Below, one piece after another: positions 33,297 through 41,700 of a stretch of 64,000 nt of DNA. Numbering within the stretch: position 1 is the first letter of the stretch; each line of letters starts with the position of its first letter. The DNA is from an uncultured bacterium (GTDB lineage Bacteria > Bacillota > Clostridia > Christensenellales > QALW01): assembly GCA_905214315.1 (NCBI GenBank), contig CAJMLN010000002.1:1-64000 (forward strand), read 5' to 3'. The notes under the pieces are model-generated. The model saw nothing but the letters and a program-made list of their open reading frames with translations. It had not been told where the DNA came from and did not search any database. The translations under genes were made by a program, and so were the position numbers.

Positions 33297-34781
33297 TTAA
33301 AGGAAGAAGCACTCTGTATCGATTTTACCGTAATAGGTGCGGTTTTTGCCCGCCCAGCAGGTATAGCGCACCGATTCGGAACAAAAATACAGGCTGTTGC
33401 CCACGGGCTTGATGCCCATGTATGCCTCAATGGCCGCGTACAGGTTGCTGGTGGAATAGGTTTCCACATCCAGGGTACTGTTGGCAGTGGAGAATTGGTT
33501 GGGGGAGAAGATGATCTCCCGAACCGAGGCCCCCGTACGCTGCACGCGGTTCATAATAACGCTGCCTACGGCCAGCTGACATTTATACGAACGGCCGCCG
33601 ACCTCGCGTTTAATGATTTTCGCCATTAGCTTTACTTCGTTCATCTGCGCTTCGGAGAGCGTTTCCATGGCTTGGTTGATCAGGCTCATATTGGCCGAAT
33701 TATAGCCGCTTGCCACCGAGGATGAGCCTGTATTCTTTGCCGAGAGCGCCGCGGTGATTTTGGACTGCGTTTTGCTGCCCACAATGCCGTCGGCGGAAAG
33801 GGAATTGGCCTTCTGGAAAGCGATGACCGCGTTTTTTGTGGCAGTATCAAAGCTGCCCGACGCGCTGCCGGAATAATAGCCTAATTTTTTCAGGTTGTTC
33901 TGCAGGGTTTTAACGGCCGAGCCGGAATCGCCGTAGCGCAGCGTGCCGGGCTTGGCGATGGATTCAGCCGTGCCGGATGCGGAGGAATCCGCCGTACCGG
34001 AGGCGCTGGTCTTGGCCGAAGCGGAATTCAGCGCTGCGATGGTCAGCTCGGCTACGGTGCCGGTTTGGCTGATGCGGTTGTTCTTTTGAAAGCTTTTTAC
34101 CGCCGCCACCGTGATAGACCCGTAATAGCCGGTTACATGCTTGCTTTGCAGATATCCCAGCTCATACAGCCGCTGCTGCAGAGCCTTTACGCCGGCGTCC
34201 TCGTCGCCGCTGCGGTATACGCGCGAAGCGTCTATTTTGGTAATATTGAGCAGGGAATTGATTTTTTCAATCGTCAGCTTGGCGGCCACGCCGGTCTGGC
34301 TGATGCCGTTATCCTTCTGGAAGCTCTTTACCGCTTCTTCAGTAAGGGGACCGAAATACCCGGTTACGTGTTCTTCTTTTAAATAGCCCATTTCAAACAG
34401 CGCCTGCTGCAGGGCCTTTACGCCGCTGTTTTCGTCGCCGCTGCGGTAAACTTTTTCCGCGTCCAGCTTCTCCGGCTGCAGGAACATGGCCTCAACCGTC
34501 AGCTCCGCTACCATACCCGTTTGTGAAATGCCGTTGGCCTTCTGATACGCCTTTACGGCGTCCTCGGTGTTGGGTCCGAAAAACCCGGTGACGTACTTTT
34601 CTTCCAAAAATCCGCCGTCAGCCAGAGCCGCCTGCACCTCAATCACTTCCGCGCCCTTGCTGCCCAGCTTTAATACCGATGTGGGTACCGCAAGAACGGA
34701 AAGCACGGTGACCGGCAGGATTGCCGCAAGCACCAGTATCGTATGTAAAATAAGCTTTTGTGCTCGTTTTAAATCGATCAT
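33297..34781 (-). CDS. SleB-like cell-wall hydrolase with four peptidoglycan-binding repeats
   Basis: This encodes 494 residues. A signal-anchor (about 10-32) is followed by PG_binding_1 repeats at about 36-100, 113-177, 188-252 and 280-346. The first three are close copies that share VTGxxG and NxISQTG. The C-terminal hydrolase domain (about 376-494) is of the SleB/Hydrolase_2 type, with KIIKREVGGRSYKCQLAVGSVIMNRV; Glu393 corresponds to the catalytic acid. SleB enzymes cut spore cortex peptidoglycan during germination, but usually carry one binding domain. Start: ATG after AGAAGGAGG. It could also act in vegetative wall turnover. Confidence 0.88.
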   Translation of the reverse strand: MIDLKRAQKLILHTILVLAAILPVTVLSVLAVPTSVLKLGSKGAEVIEVQAALADGGFLEEKYVTGFFGPNTEDAVKAYQKANGISQTGMVAELTVEAMFLQPEKLDAEKVYRSGDENSGVKALQQALFEMGYLKEEHVTGYFGPLTEEAVKSFQKDNGISQTGVAAKLTIEKINSLLNITKIDASRVYRSGDEDAGVKALQQRLYELGYLQSKHVTGYYGSITVAAVKSFQKNNRISQTGTVAELTIAALNSASAKTSASGTADSSASGTAESIAKPGTLRYGDSGSAVKTLQNNLKKLGYYSGSASGSFDTATKNAVIAFQKANSLSADGIVGSKTQSKITAALSAKNTGSSSVASGYNSANMSLINQAMETLSEAQMNEVKLMAKIIKREVGGRSYKCQLAVGSVIMNRVQRTGASVREIIFSPNQFSTANSTLDVETYSTSNLYAAIEAYMGIKPVGNSLYFCSESVRYTCWAGKNRTYYGKIDTECFFL

Positions 34782-35114
34782 ATTTTACCTCCTTCTGCCA
34801 GGTTACAAAGCAATTATATCATGTTTGAATTAGAAATGCAACACTTTTGTAACAATTGGACCGGGCGCGGCAAAACCAACACCTCTTATATAGGTATATG
34901 CCGCAGGAAATGTTTTATGATACCCCCAATATCTGGTAGAAAAAATTTTTTGATTTTTTATCTGCACGGCGTGCCGTTTTTCTGCAAAACAGAAATCGTT
35001 CCCGGAAAAGAACAATACACCGCGGACATTTTCTTCCGCAAAAAAATAACTGTTTGCAAAAAGGCTATTTTATAATATAATACAGTTTAAGCTTTTAAAC
35101 AGGAGGATCATAGT
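34782..35114. other. Intergenic stretch between divergent surface-related genes
   Basis: No coding region is credible here. The only recognisable element is the promoter at 35054-35081 for the next gene. The centre is AT-rich. Confidence 0.5.
35054..35081 (+). promoter_or_regulatory. Promoter of the second surface protein gene
   Basis: TTGCAA (35054-35059), a 16-base spacer and TATAAT (35076-35081) stand 33 bases before the start codon at 35115. The ribosome binding site is AGGAGGA. Confidence 0.75.
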
Positions 35115-36698
35115 ATGAAGACAAAGACAAAATGGCTTTGCCTGCTTTTAACCGTATGCATGGCGGTATCAGGGCTGCTGCTTTCGGTACAGGCGGTGCC
35201 GGAAGCTGAGGTGCGCTACAGCAGGGACGGCGGCGCTACCTGGACAAACAGCACGCTGACCGATGCAATTTGGAATAACCTGATGCAGGATAACGTAATC
35301 ATTGAGCTGCTTAAGAATGTAACGCTTGACGATGGCTATGGAATGACCTGCGGCGGCCCGAACAAAACGCTGACGATTGACGGCAAGGGCTTTACCGTTA
35401 AGCGCGGGGAAAATACCTCCGTTTTTTATACGATCGATCAGGCGGGCGCTACCGTTATTTTAAAAGACATTACCTTTGACGGCGGCGCGGTTTGGAACGG
35501 AGAGGATCCCGCTTCGCGTACCGATGCCACCGGTGCCCTGGGGGGCAACTGTTACTTTTTCACTGTTTCCGGCGGCGCCTCTCTGATTCTGGAGGACGGA
35601 GCGGTCCTTCAAAACAATAACCTGGGCAATGCTTTTTATGGTGCGGCCGTCAATCTGGATGCCGGCGGCAAGCTGACGATGAAGCCCGGCGCGGCGATTT
35701 GCAACAACGCGGCGCAGACGGGGGGAGCCGTATGCCTTGACGCGGGCGCGTCCTTTTTGATGGAGGGCGGCAGTATTTCCGGAAATTACGCCTATAACGG
35801 CGGCGGCGCAGTTTTTGCCGGGGGAAGCTTTACAATGAAGAACGGCGAGATCTGCGGCAACGCTTCGGGCAATAACGGCGGCGGCGTATGCGTATCCGGC
35901 GGCAGCTTTACCCTTGAAAACGGAAAAATCCATGAGAACAAAAGCAATGTGGGCGGCGGCGGTGTAACGCTTCTGTCCCAGGGCTCGTCCGCGCTGCTGC
36001 AGGGCGGCGAAATTTCCGGCAATACGATCGACGGCACGATGGGCGGCGGTATTTTGGTGAATAACGGCACCCTTTCGGTGAAAGGTACGGCGGTGGTAAG
36101 CGGAAATAAGGCAAAAGAGAATGCCGTCAGCAATATTTATTTAGGGGAGGGCAAAACCATTACGGTTGCCGGTGTCCTCGAAGACGGCGCGCAGATGGGG
36201 ATTACCATGAAAACGCCGGGTGTCTTTACCGCCGGCTGGAGTGCCTACCAGGCGGAGACAGTGAAGCTTTCGGATTTTTTCAGCAGTGATAACAGCACGT
36301 ACGGAGTTTGGAAGACCGCCGAGGGTGAAGCGGCTTTGCATGAGCATCAAACAGAGCTGCGCAATGATCGAAAGGAAACCTGCGGGGCGGACGGCTATAC
36401 CGGGGATGCGGTATGCACCCTGTGCGGAGAGGTTATAACGTCCGGCAGCAAAATCCCCGCCGCGGGGGCGCACAGCTTTGGCCAGTGGCAAACGGTAAAA
36501 GAAGCTACGGCAGCAGAAGCAGGCCTTCAGGAGCGCGTTTGTTCGGTATGCGGTGCCAAAGAGACGGCGGAAATTCCGCAGAAGGCAGACAGCACGCAGT
36601 CCGGCGATGTCGGCTCTGTGTGGATGCTGGCAGTACTTGGCGGCAGCGTTCTTCTGGCGGGCGCGCTTGCAGGGCGCAAAAGAAAAAGGGCGCTGTAA
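35115..36698 (+). CDS. Secreted Gly-rich beta-helix surface protein with sorting-like tail
   Basis: This encodes 527 residues. A signal peptide (KWLCLLLTVCMAVSGLLLSVQA) leads into a right-handed beta-helix built of short Gly-rich repeats (about 150-350; MEGGSISGNYAYNGGGAVFAGG, NNGGGVCVSGGSFTLENG), as in adhesin-like or polymorphic-protein repeats. Residues about 410-490 hold Cys pairs (TGDAVCTLCGEVI, ERVCSVCGAKE) like those of the gene at 28705. The tail has STQSGDVGS, a hydrophobic span and GRKRKRAL, again a non-LPxTG sorting-type end. Adhesion is a guess. It has its own promoter and terminator. Confidence 0.85.
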   Translation: MKTKTKWLCLLLTVCMAVSGLLLSVQAVPEAEVRYSRDGGATWTNSTLTDAIWNNLMQDNVIIELLKNVTLDDGYGMTCGGPNKTLTIDGKGFTVKRGENTSVFYTIDQAGATVILKDITFDGGAVWNGEDPASRTDATGALGGNCYFFTVSGGASLILEDGAVLQNNNLGNAFYGAAVNLDAGGKLTMKPGAAICNNAAQTGGAVCLDAGASFLMEGGSISGNYAYNGGGAVFAGGSFTMKNGEICGNASGNNGGGVCVSGGSFTLENGKIHENKSNVGGGGVTLLSQGSSALLQGGEISGNTIDGTMGGGILVNNGTLSVKGTAVVSGNKAKENAVSNIYLGEGKTITVAGVLEDGAQMGITMKTPGVFTAGWSAYQAETVKLSDFFSSDNSTYGVWKTAEGEAALHEHQTELRNDRKETCGADGYTGDAVCTLCGEVITSGSKIPAAGAHSFGQWQTVKEATAAEAGLQERVCSVCGAKETAEIPQKADSTQSGDVGSVWMLAVLGGSVLLAGALAGRKRKRAL

Positions 36699-36725
36699 AC
36701 AAATTTAACTTTTTTAAATATCAGT

Positions 36726-36757
36726 AAGGGGAAGGGCGAATTTGTCCTTCCCCTTTT
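36726..36757 (+). terminator. Terminator after the second surface protein gene
   Basis: AAGGGGAAGG pairs with CCTTCCCCTT across GCGAATTTGT, followed by TTGAACC after CCCTTTT. Confidence 0.85.
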
Positions 36758-36959
36758 GAACCGTATTTTTGTTTGGCGGGGTGATAGAAAACCCTTTTAT
36801 TTTTACGTTATTTTTGATATAATACTGATAAGTTTTATATTTTTACAAGAGGGCCTGACCGGAAAAATATGCAGCGGTCCTCCGGCGGAAGCCATATCGG
36901 GCACCGCGGGGACGTGTACCGGTACGCCTCAAAACCATAACAGAAAAGGAACGACGAAA

Positions 36960-37817
36960 ATGCAGAGCAAGCAAACGGAACAGGGACCCCGCAGCATTCA
37001 GTGGTATCCCGGGCATATGGCCGCCGCCAAGCGCATGATGGAGGAAAACCTGAAGCTGGTGGATCTGATTCTGGAGCTGCGCGACGCCCGAATTCCCCAT
37101 GCCAGCGCCAACCCGGATATCGGGAATTTTTCCAAGCCCAGGCTGATTTTATTAAATAAAAGCGATATGGCCGACGCCCGCAGGACCGCGCGCTGGCTGG
37201 CCTGGTTTCAGGCGCAGGGACAGCCCGCCCTGGCGATTACCGCCCGGCAGAAGCAGACGGAGGTGTTTGCTTTCATCGATCGCCTCTGCGCCGAAAAAAT
37301 GGCTTATTTTCAGGCCAGGGGCGTAAAAAAGAATCCGCGCGTGCTGGTGGCGGGTATTCCCAACACGGGCAAATCCACGCTGATTAACTCCCTTTGCGGC
37401 GCGGCAAGGGCAAAAACGGGGGACAGGCCCGGCGTAACGCGCGGCAAGCAGTGGATCAAGGCCCGCAATATCGAGCTGCTGGACACCCCCGGCCTGCTCT
37501 GGCCCCGCTTTGACGATCAGCAGTGCGCCCGGCGTATGGCGTTTACCGGCGCGGTGAACGACGAGGTCATGGATCTGGGCGAGCTGGCGCTGAGCCTGAT
37601 CGATACCCTGCGTCAGGCTTACCCGGACGCTCTGCCCGCGCGGTACGGCATCACCCCCGGTGAGCAGGCGATCGATGATTTTGACGCCATCTGCCGCCGG
37701 CGCGGTTTTCTGCTGAAAAACAGCGAAGCAGACTATGACCGCGGGGCGCGCGTATTATTAGATGAATTCCGCGGCGGAAAGTTAGGCCGCATAACACTGG
37801 AGGAGCCCAATGACTGA
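36960..37817 (+). CDS. rbgA: Ribosome biogenesis GTPase (RbgA/YlqF)
   Basis: This encodes 285 residues. RbgA is a circularly permuted GTPase needed for late 50S assembly. The permuted motif order is visible: G4 LLNKSDMAD, then G1 GIPNTGKSTLIN, then G3 DTPGLLWP; the start SIQWYPGHMAAAKRMM is diagnostic. The ATG at 36960 follows AAAAGGAACGACG. A long upstream extension would cross the promoter-like TATAAT near 36818. It overlaps rnhB by 8 bases; rbgA-rnhB is a conserved Firmicutes pair. Confidence 0.94.
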   Translation: MQSKQTEQGPRSIQWYPGHMAAAKRMMEENLKLVDLILELRDARIPHASANPDIGNFSKPRLILLNKSDMADARRTARWLAWFQAQGQPALAITARQKQTEVFAFIDRLCAEKMAYFQARGVKKNPRVLVAGIPNTGKSTLINSLCGAARAKTGDRPGVTRGKQWIKARNIELLDTPGLLWPRFDDQQCARRMAFTGAVNDEVMDLGELALSLIDTLRQAYPDALPARYGITPGEQAIDDFDAICRRRGFLLKNSEADYDRGARVLLDEFRGGKLGRITLEEPND

Positions 37818-38412
37818 ACTTTGGTCCATAGAGGCGGCCCTGAAGGCCGAGGGCTTTAGCCGTATTGCCGGCATCGACGAGGCCGGCCGCGGTCCTCTGG
37901 CCGGGCCGGTGGCCGCCGCATGCGTGATTCTGGAGGAAAAGCACATTCCCGCGGGAATCAACGATTCCAAAAAGCTTTCCCCCAAAAAGCGGGAGGCGCT
38001 CTTTGATGAAATTATGGAATCAGCCGTTGTCTCCTGCGCGCTGGTGGAGGAAAAGACGATCGATACCATCAATATCCTGCAGGCCACCAAGCTGGCCATG
38101 CGCCGCGCGGCGGAGGGGATGCGGCAAAAGCCGGATTTTATCCTGATCGACGGAAACTTTACCGTAGGCGCCTGCGGGCAGGAGCGGGCCGTAATCGGGG
38201 GCGACGCCAAAAGCGCGTCGATCGCCGCGGCCTCGATTATCGCCAAGGTGACGCGGGACCGGCTGATGCTGCGCCTGGACGAGGAATATCCGATGTACGG
38301 CTTTGCAAAGCACAAGGGCTACGGCACGCGGGAGCATATCGAAAACCTTTTAAAATACGGCCCGTGCCCGTATCATCGCCGCAGCTTTTTAAAAAAGATC
38401 TATGAACCATAG
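37810..38412 (+). CDS. rnhB: Ribonuclease HII
   Basis: This encodes 200 residues. The enzyme cuts RNA in RNA-DNA hybrids and single ribonucleotides in DNA. The metal site is built from GIDEAGRGPLAGPV (Asp, Glu), LIDGN and the DAKSASIAAASIIAKVTRDRLM block, and the end FAKHKGYGTREH is conserved. It overlaps rbgA by 8 bases and yraN by 11, so it is translationally coupled. Confidence 0.95.
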   Translation: MTELWSIEAALKAEGFSRIAGIDEAGRGPLAGPVAAACVILEEKHIPAGINDSKKLSPKKREALFDEIMESAVVSCALVEEKTIDTINILQATKLAMRRAAEGMRQKPDFILIDGNFTVGACGQERAVIGGDAKSASIAAASIIAKVTRDRLMLRLDEEYPMYGFAKHKGYGTREHIENLLKYGPCPYHRRSFLKKIYEP

Positions 38413-38755
38413 GGAAAAGGGCGCGCTGGGTGAGCAGGCGGCCTGCGCGTATCTGAAAAAACAGGGCTACGCCATCCTGGAGACCAACTATCACGCCTCC
38501 CGTCTGGCGGAGGTGGATATCATTGCCAGGGAAAAGAACACGCTGGTGTTTGTGGAGGTAAAGCTGCGTACCGGCACACAATTCGGCCGGGGCCGCGAGG
38601 CCGTTACGCCTAAAAAGCAGCATTCCCTGCGCACGGCGGCGCTGCACTATCTGGCCTGCAGGGGTCTTCGGGAGGTTCCCTGCCGGTTTGACGTAATCGA
38701 GCTGTCTCTCTCCGGGGAGACGGCCGATATGGAACATATTAAAAACGCATTTTAA
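38402..38755 (+). CDS. YraN/UPF0102 endonuclease-fold protein
   Basis: This encodes 117 residues. It belongs to the UPF0102 family, with REKGALGEQAACAYLKKQGY at the start and the restriction-endonuclease-like core EVDIIAREKNTLVFVEVKLR (Glu/Asp, ExK). The role is not settled in any organism; linkage to rnhB suggests nucleic acid processing. The start codon lies inside the rnhB end. Confidence 0.9.
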   Translation: MNHREKGALGEQAACAYLKKQGYAILETNYHASRLAEVDIIAREKNTLVFVEVKLRTGTQFGRGREAVTPKKQHSLRTAALHYLACRGLREVPCRFDVIELSLSGETADMEHIKNAF

Positions 38756-38767
38756 AGGACGGATTGC

Positions 38768-41700
38768 ATGAAAAGACGTATTGCGCTTATTTTGGTGCTG
38801 CTGCTGTTCTGCGGCTGCGCGAATGATCAGCCCCGGCAGGAGCTGAACGAGAATCTATTGCAGAATCCGGGCTTCGAGAGTGAAACCGGTATCGATATCA
38901 CCGGCTGGCAGCTGGACCGGTACGATTCCTCGGAGCCGGTGGAGAATTACCGCGTAATCGCCGCGCAGGACGCGCCGCAGGGGGAAAATGCGCTGGCCAT
39001 TACCAGCACCTCCTACAACGATGTGCGCCTGACGCAAACGGTTGCGGTTATGCCGTCTTCGTATTACTGCCTTTCGGCTATGGTGAAAACCGGTGAGATT
39101 ACCCCCCGGGATGCAGATTCCGGTGCAAATATTTCTCTGCTTCAATCGTATTTTACCAGCGCGTACCTGCAGGGCGATACGGACTGGACAAAGGTTACCG
39201 TATACGGCTGTACCGGCGAGGATCTGCGCGAGGTAACCGTTTGCCTGCGGCTGGGCTTTTACAGCGCCGACTGCAAGGGCGAGGCATTTTTTGACGACGT
39301 TTCCTTTATCCGCATTGAAAAAGATCAGATTCCCGAAGGCGCCGCGGTGCTCTCCATGGAAAGCTTTTCCTTTGATTCTGTAAAAGAGGAGGACGCAAGG
39401 ACGCCCGATGGAATCGGCGGCGCTGCTGCGCTGCGGGGAATTTTATATTTTGTGGTTTTAACCGCGTTTGCCGTGCTGCTGCTGAAAAAACAATGGGCCG
39501 AAAAGCTGCCTGCCTGGGCGTTTGCGGCGCTGCTGGGGGTGGCGCTGGTCATCAGGCTGATCTGCTCCCTTACCTATTACGGCTTTACGGTGGACGTAAA
39601 CTGCTTTGCGGCATGGGGCTCCAAAATGGCCTCGGCCGGCCCTGCGGGCTTTTATTCCAAGGACTATTTCTGCGATTATCCGCCGCTGTACATGTTTGTG
39701 CTGGGGATTCTCTCGGCCATAGGCTCGGCGTTTGACCTTTCACTGAACCAGGGCGCAGGCGTGCTTCTGCTGAAGCTGCCGGCTATGCTGTGCGATATTC
39801 TCTCGGCGCTGGTGCTTTATAAAATCGTAAAAAGACACGCCGGCCGCGGAGCCGCCGTTGCGGTGGCTCTGCTGTATGCGTTCAACCCGGCGGCCATCCT
39901 GAACAGCGCCCTGTGGGGGCAGGTAGACTCTGTTTTAGTTCTTTTGATGCTGCTGGCATTCTATCTGGTGGAAAGCGACCGCTTTGGCTGGGGCGTGCTG
40001 GTATTTTTTGCCGGACTTTTGGCCAAGCCCCAGGCGGTACTCTTCGGGCCGGTCATGCTCTTTGCGGCCGTGCGGGAAATGACGGTGCTCATCCGGGCGT
40101 TCCGGGCCGGGAACCGCCGCGAAGGTATCCGCCGGCTGCTTTGGGGCTGGGGCTCGGTGCTGGTCTGCGTTCTGGTGTTCCTGCTGTTTTCGGTTTGGAT
40201 GAAGAATGGCCAAAGCCCGGATTGGCTTTGGAATAAATATATGGAAACGCTCGGCTCCTACAACTACGCCACGCTCAATTCCTTTGGCTTTATGGGCCTG
40301 ATCGGCGGACAGTGGGCGCCGGCGGAGAATATCAGCGCGCTGGGTATTTCCTATTCCCTTCTGGGCACGCTGCTGTTGGCGGCGGTGCTGCTCTATGCGC
40401 TGGGGCTGTTCCTGTGGCGGCTGGCAAAGGACAAAGGCTCTCTTTCCCCCAGCTGGTTCTGGCTGTTTGCCGCGCTGATTGCAGCGGGCGCGGTCACCTT
40501 CAGCACCCGCACGCACGAGCGGTATATGTTCCCCGTGGCGGCGTTTTTGCTGGCGTCCTTCGCCTGCTTTCATGATTTCCGCCTGCTGGCACTGGGCGGC
40601 GGCTTTGCCCTTTGCAATTTCGTCAATACGGCCAGTGTGCTGTATATTTATGAGAAATTGGGCGTCTATATGGACGCCGACAGTCCGCTGATGCTGATCG
40701 GTTCGCTGATAACGGTCGTGCTGTTTTTGATATTGGCCGTGGTGGCGGCGGATTTGACCAGAAACGGCGTAAAACAGAGAAAGGAAATGTCTATGAATCA
40801 GCCTGTTAAGCCTGAAAAGGATTTTCGCCTGCGGAACCTGCTGCGGCGCAGGGAGTCCCGTCTGCCGAAGGTAAAACCGCGGGATGCGCTGCTTTGCGGT
40901 GCGATTACCGTGCTGTACGCGCTCCTGGCATTTACAAATTTGGGAAATACGGATTCCCCCCAAACCTATTGGTATCCTTCTAACCACACCTACTATACCG
41001 TGGCGGATTTGGGGCAGGAGCAGTCGGTGGATGAGATCTGGTATAACGCGGCTGCCGCATCCGGTTCCTTTTCCCTTTCGTATTCCTCCGACGGGCAGCA
41101 GTATACCCCTTTGACTACCGTACGCCTGCGCCCGAACGATGTGGATACCTGGAGCGCCGCCCTGCGGCAGGAATTTTCCGCCCGATATATCAAAGTAGAG
41201 ACGACAGTTGCCGGTACCAGTTTGAATGAGCTGGCCATCGTAAACGACGGCGTACTGCTTCCGGCAGAAGAGGCTGTGTCCTGGACCGCCCCCGTGGATG
41301 CGCAGACGGCTGCCTTCAGCAATCTGTTCGACTGCCCCGAAAGCTTTTCCCAGGATCTGCTGCATACCGTGCCGGAGACCGTCTGGACAAGCGGAAGCAC
41401 CTATGTCCTTACCCTGAAGGAGCCGGCTGATATCAGCAGTATTTACGGTTTTGTGGACCAGGGCAATCCGTATGCGTCGGTAACTCTTCAGGCATACAGC
41501 GAGGAAACGCTGGAATGGGTGGATTTTGCCGTAATTCCCGGGGGGAATGCATATGCCTGGGTGGAAGCGAATAAAGTTTTACTGGACGAGGCGTTTTTGA
41601 TTGACCGCCTGCGCCTTGTAAGTATGGAAGGGCAGATAACCCTTGGCGAGCTGGTATTGCTGGATCAAGGCGGCCGGGTGCTTGAAATAGAAAGCATTTG

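Noticed and set aside
39935..41365. 476-codon frame opposite the glycosyltransferase
   Set aside because: It is a shadow frame rich in Gln/Arg/His, and the plus strand carries clear membrane and catalytic motifs.
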